A stretch of DNA of 64,000 bases from Alphaproteobacteria bacterium. GTDB taxonomy: Bacteria > Pseudomonadota > Alphaproteobacteria > Ferrovibrionales > Ferrovibrionaceae. A program made the position numbers and the translations under genes. The notes beneath the pieces are model-generated. The model did not search any database and was not told the origin of the DNA. It worked only from the letters and a program-made list of their open reading frames with translations. This document shows positions 35,455 to 44,116 of this stretch, piece after piece. The stretch spans positions 62,001 to 126,000 of the forward strand of contig CANJGB010000005.1 of NCBI GenBank assembly GCA_947473805.1, given 5' to 3'. Every line of letters starts with the position of its first letter. The first letter of the stretch is position 1.

Positions 35455-37313
35455 GCGCGGCGGCGGCGTGGCTCGCTCCGTTTGACAAAAGCCAGGAGCG
35501 CGGCGAGCGCGGCCGGCGTTACCCCGGAGATACGCCCCGCCTGGCCAAGCGTCGCCGGGCGCGCTGACGCCAGTTTCAACCTGACTTCTGTCGATAGCCC
35601 GCCAACCTTCGCGTAATCCAGGTCGACAGGGATCAGCAGGCTTTCGTCCCGGCGAAACGCGACAATGTCGGCTTCCTGGCGATCCATATATCCGGCGTAG
35701 CGGGCGTCGATTTCCAGTTGCTCCCGCACATCCGGCCGAAGATCCGAGAGTTCGGGCCACAGCGCGGTTACCTGCTCCCAGCTGACACCAGGATATCCCA
35801 GCAGAACAGCAGCGCTCCGCGCCACACCGTCCTGGTTTATCGTAAAGCCGTGCCGTTGCAGCTCATTGGGTGTCCGGGCCAAGGTGCGGACCAGCGCCCT
35901 CGCCCCTTCCAGAGCTGCAGCCTTGATTGACCATGCCGCGCTGCGCCGGGCGCTGACCAGGCCAATTTCAATACCCCGTGCAGTCAGCCTTTGGTCCGCA
36001 TTGTCGGCGCGCAGCGTCAAACGGTATTCCGCCCGGCTGGTAAACATGCGGTAGGGCTCGCGCGTCCCCAAGGTCACCAGGTCGTCAATCAGAACACCGA
36101 TATACGCCTCGGCGCGATCGAGGATAAAGGGCGCCTGACCGGCGGCTGAAAGGGCCGCATTCGCCCCCGCCATCAACCCTTGGGCGGCAGCCTCCTCATA
36201 GCCGGTCGTACCGTTGATCTGGCCCGCAAAATACAGGCCCTGCACGGCCTTGGTCTCGAGCGTGGGTCGTAACGCCCGCGGATCGACATAGTCATACTCG
36301 ATGGCGTAGCCGGGGCGTAGCATGACCGCCTTCTCCAGACCCGCGATATGGGTCAGCAGGGCAGCCTGGACGTCGCGGGGCAGAGAAGTTGAGATGCCAT
36401 TAGGATAAATGGTGTCGTCGTCCAGCCCTTCCGGCTCCAGAAAGATCTGGTGCCGCTCACGTTCACCGAAGCGGACGACCTTGTCCTCAATGGAGGGACA
36501 ATAACGGGGGCCGGTTCCCTCGATCTGACCCGAATACATCGGCGCCCTGTGCAGATTGGCCCGGATCAGCGCATGCACGGCGCCGGAGGTGTAGGTGATG
36601 TGGCAGGGGACTTGCCGGGTCGTTATCGGGCCGCCAAGAAACGAAAATGGGACGGGCGGCGTGTCCCCGTGCTGAATTTCAAGGCTGGCCCAGTCGATGG
36701 TACGTCCGTCCAACCGCGGCGGCGTGCCGGTCTTAAGGCGCCCTACCGGAAAATCGAGCCGCTTGAGCGTGTCCGCCAGGCCGATAGAGGGTTTCTCGCC
36801 CACTCGTCCCGCCGGCACCTTCTCGTCGCCGATATGAATCAGACCCCGGAGGAAGGTGCCGGTGGTAAGGATGACCCGACCGGCATCGATTATCTCGCCG
36901 AGCGCCGTTTTGACCCCGACGACCCGCCTATCCTTCAGGATCAGGTCCTCAACGGCCACGCCTCGGATATCCAGGTTGGCCTGCTCCGCCAGCGCGGTCT
37001 GCATGGCGGTACGGTACAGCTTTCGATCCGCCTGGGCTCGGGGGCCGCGCACGGCCGGCCCTTTGCTCTGGTTGAGCACCTTGAACTGAATACCGGCGGC
37101 GTCGGCCACCCGACCCATTAATCCATCAAGCGCGTCGATCTCGCGCACCAGATGCCCCTTGGCCAAGCCACCGATCGCCGGGTTGCACGACATCTCGCCA
37201 ATCGTCTCGAGCTTATGGGTAAGCAGGAGGGTCTTCGCGCCTAGGCGCGCGGCTGCGGCTGCGGCCTCGCATCCCGCATGTCCGCCGCCGATGACCACCA
37301 CGTCATAAATCAT
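35451..37313 (-). CDS. mnmG: tRNA U34 carboxymethylaminomethyl synthase subunit MnmG (GidA)
   Basis: This 620-residue FAD enzyme forms the wobble modification with MnmE. The FAD site is [20 protein letters not shown] at residues 6-25. Also seen are [20 protein letters not shown], the second FAD/Cys block [19 protein letters not shown], and [20 protein letters not shown]. The size is standard. It starts 85 bp after mnmE across an intergenic parS site, and its stop overlaps rsmG. Confidence 0.96.
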   Translation of the reverse strand: MIYDVVVIGGGHAGCEAAAAAARLGAKTLLLTHKLETIGEMSCNPAIGGLAKGHLVREIDALDGLMGRVADAAGIQFKVLNQSKGPAVRGPRAQADRKLYRTAMQTALAEQANLDIRGVAVEDLILKDRRVVGVKTALGEIIDAGRVILTTGTFLRGLIHIGDEKVPAGRVGEKPSIGLADTLKRLDFPVGRLKTGTPPRLDGRTIDWASLEIQHGDTPPVPFSFLGGPITTRQVPCHITYTSGAVHALIRANLHRAPMYSGQIEGTGPRYCPSIEDKVVRFGERERHQIFLEPEGLDDDTIYPNGISTSLPRDVQAALLTHIAGLEKAVMLRPGYAIEYDYVDPRALRPTLETKAVQGLYFAGQINGTTGYEEAAAQGLMAGANAALSAAGQAPFILDRAEAYIGVLIDDLVTLGTREPYRMFTSRAEYRLTLRADNADQRLTARGIEIGLVSARRSAAWSIKAAALEGARALVRTLARTPNELQRHGFTINQDGVARSAAVLLGYPGVSWEQVTALWPELSDLRPDVREQLEIDARYAGYMDRQEADIVAFRRDESLLIPVDLDYAKVGGLSTEVRLKLASARPATLGQAGRISGVTPAALAALLAFVKRSEPRRRRA

Positions 37314-37359
37314 GGCGCAATCTATGAATCGTACGGTGCTAAGTCAAAGCGTAGGGCAA

Positions 37360-37375
37360 TGTTTCACATGAAACA
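37360..37375. promoter_or_regulatory. parS-like site 2 (mnmE-mnmG intergenic)
   Basis: TGTTTCACATGAAACA differs from the canonical parS at one central base and is the reverse complement of site 1. It sits 47 bp before the mnmG start and next to a GTAGGGC word (37351-37357), so bound ParB could also affect mnmG transcription. Confidence 0.85.
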
Positions 37376-37398
37376 CTTGGGCCAACCGGGTAATACCC

Positions 37399-38727
37399 CT
37401 ATTTGCCGATACAAAATGTCCGGAACAAATCGTCAAGTATGTCCTCGACATCGACCCTACCCGTAATGCGGCCTAGCGCCCGGGCCGCCAGGCGCAGGTC
37501 CTCTGCCGCAAGTTCCGGGTAGGGCGCCATCGAAAACCGGTCGAGCGCAGCCAAGGCCTCCGTCAGCGCGTGTCGATGGCGCTCGCGGGTAATTCCCACT
37601 GTGTCTGCGGCACCGACGTCATGGGCCAAAAATAGTCCAATTTCCCGCAATAAGTCGGCAATTCCCGCTCCTGTGCGAGCCGAAACAGCAAAAACGCGGC
37701 GCCCTCGCCAAACTGGTTCTGGCGACGCGACCTCCGCTTTGTTGGCCACGAGCAAGGCGCGATCGTCGAGTAGGGCGGCCACATCATTGTGAATGTAGGG
37801 CAGGCTCGCCGCTTCTACCAGGACAAGTTTAAGATCAGCGCGCTCGGCCCGACCATAAGCCCTCCTGATACCCTCTGCTTCGATCTCCTCGGCTGCTGCC
37901 CTAAGACCTGCCGTATCTGCAAGGGTGACGAGAAGCCCTTCCAGTTCAAGCTGGATCTCGACGACATCGCGCGTAGTCCCGGGCTGAGCCGATACAATAG
38001 CCGCCTCCCGTCTAGCTAATACATTGATAAGACTAGATTTTCCGACGTTCGGCTCACCCAGTATGGCTACGGACAGCCCCTCCCTGAGGCGTTCGCCGGC
38101 GCGCCGGTCGTCAAGGTGTTGCCGTATGGCGGCACGCAGTGCCTCGACCCTTCGCCCTACCCCCTGGAGTAGGTCGGTAGGGAGATCCTCGTCGGGAAAA
38201 TCGACGGCAGCCTCCTGGGCAGCCATGGCCGAAATCAGTTCGACGCGCCAACCGTCGTATAATTGGCCGAGCTGGCCCTCCATCTGCCGCAGCGCCTGTC
38301 GGCGCTGCGCCTCGGTTTCCGCCGATATAAGGTCTGCCAACCCCTCGGCTTCAGTCAAATCCATACGGCCGTTTTCAAAGGCGCGCCTGGAAAATTCACC
38401 GGGCTCCGCCGGACGCAGATCCGGTAGGGCGCCAAGTGCCCCAAACAGAAGCGTAAGAACCGCCCTTCCGCCGTGGACCTGGAATTCGGCCACGTCCTCG
38501 CCAGTGAATGACCGCGGTCCCGGGAACCAGAGGGTTAGAGCCTTGTCGATAACGCCGCCCGACGCAGTCGAAATAGTCCGTAGGGCGGCGCGTCTCGGTT
38601 CCGGCAAATCCACGCCGGTAAGGGCCTCTAAAGCCCTACCCGCCATTGGGCCCGACAAGCGCACAACAGCTACGCCGGCGCGCCCGATCCCACTAGCCAG
38701 TGCAAAGATGGTGTCACGCCCGGTCAT
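37399..38727 (-). CDS. mnmE: tRNA modification GTPase MnmE (TrmE)
   Basis: This 442-residue GTPase partners MnmG. The N-terminal tetrahydrofolate-binding domain starts DTIFALASGIGRAGVAVVRL. The G domain has G1 GEPNVGKSSLIN (~226), DTAGLR (G3) and ANKAEV (G4). The C-terminal CIGK supplies the reactive Cys. Eight or nine GCCCTAC words occur in the gene, far above the window background. It follows the DUF6489 gene by 12 bp. Confidence 0.96.
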   Translation of the reverse strand: MTGRDTIFALASGIGRAGVAVVRLSGPMAGRALEALTGVDLPEPRRAALRTISTASGGVIDKALTLWFPGPRSFTGEDVAEFQVHGGRAVLTLLFGALGALPDLRPAEPGEFSRRAFENGRMDLTEAEGLADLISAETEAQRRQALRQMEGQLGQLYDGWRVELISAMAAQEAAVDFPDEDLPTDLLQGVGRRVEALRAAIRQHLDDRRAGERLREGLSVAILGEPNVGKSSLINVLARREAAIVSAQPGTTRDVVEIQLELEGLLVTLADTAGLRAAAEEIEAEGIRRAYGRAERADLKLVLVEAASLPYIHNDVAALLDDRALLVANKAEVASPEPVWRGRRVFAVSARTGAGIADLLREIGLFLAHDVGAADTVGITRERHRHALTEALAALDRFSMAPYPELAAEDLRLAARALGRITGRVDVEDILDDLFRTFCIGK

Positions 38728-38739
38728 GCCGGGGACGCC

Positions 38740-38997
38740 CTACTCGTTAGACTTTTTCGACTTGTCGGTCATGTTGCCGACCTGCGACCAGAAGAATTTC
38801 TGAACCTGTTCGAGGTTGTGGATGCCAATAGGAAACCACGTCTTGATGAGTTGCTCGGGGTCCGTCGCAGATAGCGCATTGGCCATACGCTCTTCCAGTT
38901 GCTTCATCATCGACGCCTGCATTGGCTTCAAATCTGGTAGGCCCAGAAAAGTCCGCGCCTCTTCCGGCGTGCAATCAATATCGATGGTGACTTTCAT
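38740..38997 (-). CDS. DUF6489-like small protein
   Basis: This 85-residue acidic protein is MKVTIDIDCTPEEARTFLGL followed by a helical region with DPEQLIKTWFPIG and FFWSQVGNMTDKSKKSNE. I believe it is the alphaproteobacterial DUF6489 family; the number is from memory. It is the first gene of the operon with mnmE. Function is unknown. Confidence 0.65.
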   Translation of the reverse strand: MKVTIDIDCTPEEARTFLGLPDLKPMQASMMKQLEERMANALSATDPEQLIKTWFPIGIHNLEQVQKFFWSQVGNMTDKSKKSNE

Positions 38998-39196
38998 GGC
39001 CTAACCCGTGAACAGCGACGTACACCCAGACTAGGGGATGCGGGCAAGTGATTCAATGAGCCCCGCACAGCTTAAAAGTCGACTGCGAACTATGCACGAT
39101 GACGGCGTGCCCTGCCGATTGTCGCCCTACCAAGGGCCATCAAACAAACGCACCACGCCTATGTCAATCGGCGCTGCCGCAACACGCAAGCGCGGT

Positions 39197-39816
39197 TTAC
39201 CGATAGATCGCCAGCGAGAGTCCGAAGCCGATCAGGATAACGCCGACGACCCGGTCCAGCCCGCGCCGCCATCGATCATATAATTCGCGCACAGGAGGTA
39301 GGGCGAAGATAAAGCCAAGCATGCCGCGCCAAAAGATCGAGAGGCAGATGATGAGCCCTACGATCTCAGTGGCGAGCCCAAGCGTCAAATCGCCCGGCAC
39401 CGCGACAAGAAACACGCTGGTCCAAAAAGCTGCTGATTTCGGATTGGTCATCGCGGTCAACAGACCCAGGCGATACGCGCGGGCAACATCGGCAGCCAGC
39501 GCCGATGCCCCCTTTTCCGGCGATGGCTTACCAGATCCCGCAAGCAACCGAATCCCGAGCCATACCAGATAGAGGCCACCCACGAGCCGCAGCGCCGCGT
39601 AGACCAGCCCAGCTGCTGCAGCACAACACCGAACCCGAACAGGCTAAGCCCTACCCACAGGACGGAGCCGGTACAGATGCCCGCCACGACGGCGAAAGCC
39701 GTCAATCGCCGTCCCGCGGCTGCATGATGCAAGATCAGCATGGTGTTCGGGCCCGGCAAGGCGGCGGCCGCCAAGTAGAGTGCCGCAATGGTACCGAGCA
39801 GGCCAATGTTCCCCAT
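39197..39816 (-). pseudogene. LysE/RhtB-family amino-acid exporter, frameshifted
   Basis: The protein starts at ATG 39816 as MGNIGLLGTIAALYLAAAAL with the family motif LPGPNTMLIL. It reads to VVLQQLGW, then loses frame; in another frame it resumes VYAALRLVGGLYLVWLGIRL and runs to the stop at 39197. The break is near 39598-39612 and equals one missing base. Rejoined, it gives the ~205 residues and six helices expected. It is either recently inactivated or an assembly error. Four or five GCCCTAC words lie in or near it. Confidence 0.75.
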
Positions 39817-39876
39817 GACCGGACACTTCCACGACCACCCCGGTTCGGCAAGACATCGAGATGCTATACTGGCGCC

Positions 39877-40335
39877 ATGACGGTCCTCTCGTTTCATTCC
39901 CCCCTTGGCGAATTGACGGTGGCAGAAGAAAACGGCCGCATCGTCAGCCTGGACTGGGGCCGCGCGCCCGACGAGTTTCAGGCCGAAACGCCGCTTCTGG
40001 TCCGCGCACGGGAGCAGCTGGACCGCTATTTCGATGGCGGGACTACCGGTTTCGACCTGCCACTGGCCCCCGAGGGATCGACGTTCGAACGCCGTGTGTG
40101 GGATGCCATGCTGGCCATACCGCCGGGATCAACCCGCACCTACGGCGCACTCGCGGCCGAACTTGCGGCGTCGGCGCGCGCCATCGGCACGGCCTGCGGC
40201 GCCAACCCCATTCCCATCATCATTCCCTGCCACCGCATCGTCGCGGCGGATGGCGGCCTGGGTGGTCATTCCGGCAGTGGCGGCGCGCAGACCAAGCTGG
40301 CGCTGCTGCGCCTCGAGGGCGCGATATTGTTGTAG
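39877..40335 (+). CDS. ogt: Methylated-DNA--protein-cysteine methyltransferase
   Basis: This 152-residue suicide repair enzyme removes alkyl groups from O6-guanine. The active site is IIIPCHRIVAADGG (~112-125), preceded by the helix-turn-helix with the Arg finger (ASARAIGTACGANP). TATACT at 39865-39870 lies six bases before the ATG with no room for a ribosome-binding site, so the transcript may be leaderless. It is divergent from the broken LysE gene. Confidence 0.92.
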   Translation: MTVLSFHSPLGELTVAEENGRIVSLDWGRAPDEFQAETPLLVRAREQLDRYFDGGTTGFDLPLAPEGSTFERRVWDAMLAIPPGSTRTYGALAAELAASARAIGTACGANPIPIIIPCHRIVAADGGLGGHSGSGGAQTKLALLRLEGAILL

Positions 40336-40392
40336 CCGTGCTTGCCGCAACCTGCGCTAAGGTTCGCGGCACGCGAAGACCAGGAGGACGAC

Positions 40393-41097
40393 ATGGCTGG
40401 CAAGGAAATCACCATCAAGGCCCATGATGGCGGCAGGTTCATGGGTTACATCACGGTTCCGCGCAGCGGCCGCGGCGCCGGCATCGTCGTCATCCAGGAG
40501 ATTTTCGGCGTCAATCATGTCATGCGCGAAATCTGCCACGATCTCGCCGCCCAGGGCTACGTAACCCTGTGCCCCGATCTTTTCTGGCGCCAGCAGCCCG
40601 GCATCCAGATCACCGACAAGACCCAAGCGGAATGGGATCAGGCGTTCAAGCTGTTCGGCGGTTTCGACCTCGACAAGGGGCTGGCCGACCTCACCAGTTC
40701 ACTGAGCTACCTGCGCGCCCGGCCCGAGACGACGGGCAAGGTCGGCGCGGTGGGATATTGCCTTGGCGGACGCCTCGCCTACCTGATGGCGGCGCGAACC
40801 GATGTCGACGCCGCAGTCGGCTATTACGGCGTCATGCTGCAGGACCATCTTGGTGAAGCCGCGAAGATCGACAAGCCGCTGCTGCTGCATGTCGCCAGCG
40901 AAGACAAGTTCGTGCCCAGGGACGCGCAGCAGAAAATCATCGCAGGCGTGAAGGGCAACAAGAACATTACCGTTCATGAATACGCCGGCCAGGATCACGC
41001 CTTTGCCCGCATCGGCGGCGAACACTACAACTACGATGCCGCGACGCTGGCGAATAACCGCACAGCATCCTTCTTCGAGGAGCACCTGGCCGGATGA
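40393..41097 (+). CDS. Dienelactone hydrolase family protein
   Basis: This 234-residue alpha/beta hydrolase has nucleophile Cys in GAVGYCLGGRLAYLMAA (~118) and catalytic His in GQDHAFARIG (~199); the family opening VVIQEIFGVNHVMREICHDL is clear. AGGAGG lies seven bases before the ATG. It acts on lactone or ester bonds; the natural substrate is not known. It is ATGA-coupled to a quinone reductase gene. Confidence 0.88.
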   Translation: MAGKEITIKAHDGGRFMGYITVPRSGRGAGIVVIQEIFGVNHVMREICHDLAAQGYVTLCPDLFWRQQPGIQITDKTQAEWDQAFKLFGGFDLDKGLADLTSSLSYLRARPETTGKVGAVGYCLGGRLAYLMAARTDVDAAVGYYGVMLQDHLGEAAKIDKPLLLHVASEDKFVPRDAQQKIIAGVKGNKNITVHEYAGQDHAFARIGGEHYNYDAATLANNRTASFFEEHLAG

Positions 41098-42065
41098 CGC
41101 ACGCGATACGGCTGCACAGCCACGGCGGACCCGAGGTTCTGGCGTGGGAAGAAATCGAGCTGCCGCCGCCAGCCACCGGTGAAGCGCGCATCCGCCATAC
41201 CGCCATCGGTCTGAACTTCCTCGACATCTACCATCGTACCGGCCTGTATCCGAACGCGGTGCCGCACGGCATCGGCAGCGAAGGCGCCGGCGTGGTTGAA
41301 GATGTGGCGCCCGATGTCAGCGAGCTGAAGCGTGGCGACCGCGTCGCCTATGCCGGCGGTCCGCCGGGATCGTATGCCGAGCGGCGAAACATCCCCGCAC
41401 ATCGCCTGGTCAAGCTGCCCGACGCGATCGATGACCGGACCGCCGCCGCGATGATGCTGAAGGGCATGACGGCCGAATACCTGCTGCGGCGGACCTACCG
41501 GGTCCAGCCGGGCGATACCGTCCTGATCCATGCCGCCGCCGGCGGCGTAGGCCTGATCCTGTGCCAATGGGCAAAGTATCTCGACGCCACCGTGATCGGC
41601 ACCGTGGGCAGCGACGACAAGGCCAGGCTCGCGCGCGACAATGGCTGCGATCATCCCATTGTCTACACGCGGGAGAATTTCCGCGAGCGCGTCGCCGCCC
41701 TGACCAACGGCAAGGGCGTGGCCGCCGTGTACGACTCCATCGGCAAGGACACCTTTGCGGATTCGCTTGCCTGCCTGCGGCCACTCGGCACGATGGTGCT
41801 GTTCGGCCAGTCTTCGGGCGTCGTGCCGCCGTTCGACATCGGACTTCTGTCGGCCAAGTCGCTGTTCCTGACCCGACCGACCCTGAACACCTATACAGCG
41901 CACCGCCCCGACCTGCTCGCCATCGCACACGACCTGTTCGACGCCGTCGCCGGCGGCGCGGTGAAGATCCAGGTCAACCAGACCTACGCCCTGAAGGATG
42001 CCGCGCAGGCGCATCGCGACCTCGAGGGGCGCAAGACAACAGGCTCAACGCTCCTCCTGCCGTAA
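41094..42065 (+). CDS. qor: NADPH:quinone oxidoreductase (zeta-crystallin type)
   Basis: This 323-residue zinc-independent MDR enzyme starts AIRLHSHGGPEVLAWEEIEL. It has LNFLDIYHRTGLYP, the cofactor site VLIHAAAGGVGLILCQWAK (~143-161), and a C-terminal AQAHRDLEGRKTTGSTLLLP typical of Qor. It should reduce quinones with NADPH. The start overlaps the hydrolase stop. Confidence 0.9.
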   Translation: MTHAIRLHSHGGPEVLAWEEIELPPPATGEARIRHTAIGLNFLDIYHRTGLYPNAVPHGIGSEGAGVVEDVAPDVSELKRGDRVAYAGGPPGSYAERRNIPAHRLVKLPDAIDDRTAAAMMLKGMTAEYLLRRTYRVQPGDTVLIHAAAGGVGLILCQWAKYLDATVIGTVGSDDKARLARDNGCDHPIVYTRENFRERVAALTNGKGVAAVYDSIGKDTFADSLACLRPLGTMVLFGQSSGVVPPFDIGLLSAKSLFLTRPTLNTYTAHRPDLLAIAHDLFDAVAGGAVKIQVNQTYALKDAAQAHRDLEGRKTTGSTLLLP

Positions 42066-42074
42066 CGGATAAAA

Positions 42075-43451
42075 ATGACACCTCTGACCTCCGGCGGGAC
42101 AAGCAATATCGTTCCTCATCTCAACGGCGCCGACCTCGGCCTGCTCTGGATTATCCCCTTCGCCGGCGTGCTTCTGTCCATTGCGCTGCTCCCGCTGACG
42201 GCGCCGAAGTTCTGGCATCATCACTACGGCAAGATCGCGATAGCCTGGGCGCTGGCGTTCTTCGTTCCCTTTGTCTTCACGTTCGGCCCGGCCATTGCGG
42301 GCTATGAATTCCTGCACACGCTGCTTCTGGAATACCTGCCCTTCATCACCCTGTTGTTCGCGCTGTTCACTGTCGCGGGCGGCGTCGGAATCACCGGGCG
42401 GCTGGTCGGCACGCCAGTGGTGAACACCGGCCTGCTGCTGTTCGGCACACTGATCGCCAGCATCACCGGCACGACGGGCGCCTGCATGCTGCTCATCGGC
42501 CCGGTGCTGAAGGCAAACCGCTGGCGGCGCAAGAAGGCGCACGTGGTCATCTTCTTCATCTTTCTGGTCGGCAATATTGGCGGCTCGCTGACGCCGCTCG
42601 GCGATCCGCCGCTGTTTCTCGGTTTCCTGAAGGGCGTCGATTTCTTCTGGACCCTGCAGAACATCCTGCCGGAAACCCTGGTATCGGCAGGCATCCTGCT
42701 CACGCTCTTCTTCGCGATGGACACCTGGTACTACAAGCATGACAAGGGCAAGGAACCGCCGCATGACGGCGAAAGCTTCGGCATCGAAGGCGGCGTCAAT
42801 CTGCTTCTGCTTGTCGGCGTGGTCGGCGCGGTCCTGCTGTCCGGCCTCTGGGATGGCGGCATCGCGTTCATACTGCATGGCGTCGACGTCGACCTTGCCG
42901 GACTGACACGCGACGTACTCCTCCTTGTCCTTGCCGGTCTGTCGCTGTGGCTGACGCCGGTGAAAAGCCGCCTGCATCACGGCTTCAGCTGGGCGCCCAT
43001 CGTCGAGGTGGCCAAACTGTTCGCCGGCATCTTCGCGACCATTATTCCCGCCATTGCCGTCCTGCGCGCCGGAACGTCGGGCGCACTGGCCCCGCTGGTC
43101 CGCCTGGTGTCGACACCGGATGGCCAACCGGTGGACGCGATGTACTTCTGGCTGACCGGCCTCCTGTCGAGCTTCCTCGACAATGCGCCGACCTACCTGG
43201 TGTTCTTCAACCTGGCCGGCGGCGACCCGGTGCAGCTGATGACCGACTACGCCACGACACTGGCGGCGATTTCCGCCGGCGCGGTCTTCATGGGCGCCAA
43301 CACCTATATCGGCAACGCGCCGAACTTCATGGTCAAGGCGATCGCCGAGGAGCGCGGCGTGAAGATGCCCGGCTTCTTCGGCTACATGCTGTGGTCGGGG
43401 GCGATCCTGGGACCGCTGTTTATCCTGCTGACCCTGTTGTTCTTCCGCTAG
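42075..43451 (+). CDS. Sodium:proton antiporter, CitMHS_2 type
   Basis: This 458-residue membrane protein has about 12 hydrophobic segments. Landmarks are GNIGGSLTPLGDPPLFLGFL (~169-188) and SFLDNAPTYLVFFNLAGG (~368-385), the paired reentrant-loop motifs of the ion-transporter superfamily. It most likely exchanges Na+ for H+; an organic-acid carrier is the alternative. The gap to qor is nine bases. Its stop shares CTAG with the convergent DUF71 gene. Confidence 0.82.
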   Translation: MTPLTSGGTSNIVPHLNGADLGLLWIIPFAGVLLSIALLPLTAPKFWHHHYGKIAIAWALAFFVPFVFTFGPAIAGYEFLHTLLLEYLPFITLLFALFTVAGGVGITGRLVGTPVVNTGLLLFGTLIASITGTTGACMLLIGPVLKANRWRRKKAHVVIFFIFLVGNIGGSLTPLGDPPLFLGFLKGVDFFWTLQNILPETLVSAGILLTLFFAMDTWYYKHDKGKEPPHDGESFGIEGGVNLLLLVGVVGAVLLSGLWDGGIAFILHGVDVDLAGLTRDVLLLVLAGLSLWLTPVKSRLHHGFSWAPIVEVAKLFAGIFATIIPAIAVLRAGTSGALAPLVRLVSTPDGQPVDAMYFWLTGLLSSFLDNAPTYLVFFNLAGGDPVQLMTDYATTLAAISAGAVFMGANTYIGNAPNFMVKAIAEERGVKMPGFFGYMLWSGAILGPLFILLTLLFFR

Positions 43452-44116
43452 GCCGGCAGCAGGTCGGCGAACACAAAACCATCGCGCTCCACCACCTCGC
43501 CCGGCCGTACCGCAACGGCGTGACGGAACATCGGCCCGGCCGACGCGAAGCTGTGGAATTCGCCGTTCTCGCCGCAGGGGTCGATGTCCGTCGGCAAATC
43601 GTCCACCAGCGCATCGTCGAACAGGCGGCCGGCAAAGGCGCGCGGCAGTTTCCGGGGATCGATACACGTCAGGTGCGCGACAAGACCCGCGCGCACCATC
43701 TCGCGCGCGAGCGCCGGCGTAGGCACAGCCCAGAGCGGAAACAGGGCCGCGATACCCGTCCCCGCCATGCGCTCCTCGCGGTAGCGCCGCACATCTTCCA
43801 GAAACAGGTCGCCAAAGGCGATAGCCGCGATCCCCTCGGCGCGCGCCACGTCGAGCGCGGCCGTCATGCGCTGCTCGTAGATTTCATTCGGGCACGGCGC
43901 CGGCAGCATGACCTTGTGCACCGGCAGGCCAGCGGCGGAGGCCTGGGCATCGAGCAACGCGTCACGCACCGCATGCATGGCGACGCGCCCGGCCTCACCA
44001 TTCAGCGTCGTCAGCAGGCCGACAACCTCATACTCGCCCTGCTGTCGCAGGACATGCAGCGCCCAGGCGCTGTCCTTGCCCGACGACCATGACAGCCAAA
44101 GCTTCTTGCGGCTCAC
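43448..44116 (-). CDS. Diphthine-ammonia-ligase-like ATP pyrophosphatase (DUF71)
   Basis: This 222-residue PP-loop protein has the ATP site LWLSWSSGKDSAWALHVLRQ (~6-25) with SGGKDS reduced to SSGKDS. EGIAAIAFGDLFLEDVRRYR (~94-113) is a family block. Eukaryotic relatives amidate diphthine on EF2, which bacteria lack, so the bacterial role is unknown. It overlaps the secreted hydrolase gene upstream (ATGA) and is third in a unit led by rho. Confidence 0.8.
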   Translation of the reverse strand: MSRKKLWLSWSSGKDSAWALHVLRQQGEYEVVGLLTTLNGEAGRVAMHAVRDALLDAQASAAGLPVHKVMLPAPCPNEIYEQRMTAALDVARAEGIAAIAFGDLFLEDVRRYREERMAGTGIAALFPLWAVPTPALAREMVRAGLVAHLTCIDPRKLPRAFAGRLFDDALVDDLPTDIDPCGENGEFHSFASAGPMFRHAVAVRPGEVVERDGFVFADLLPA

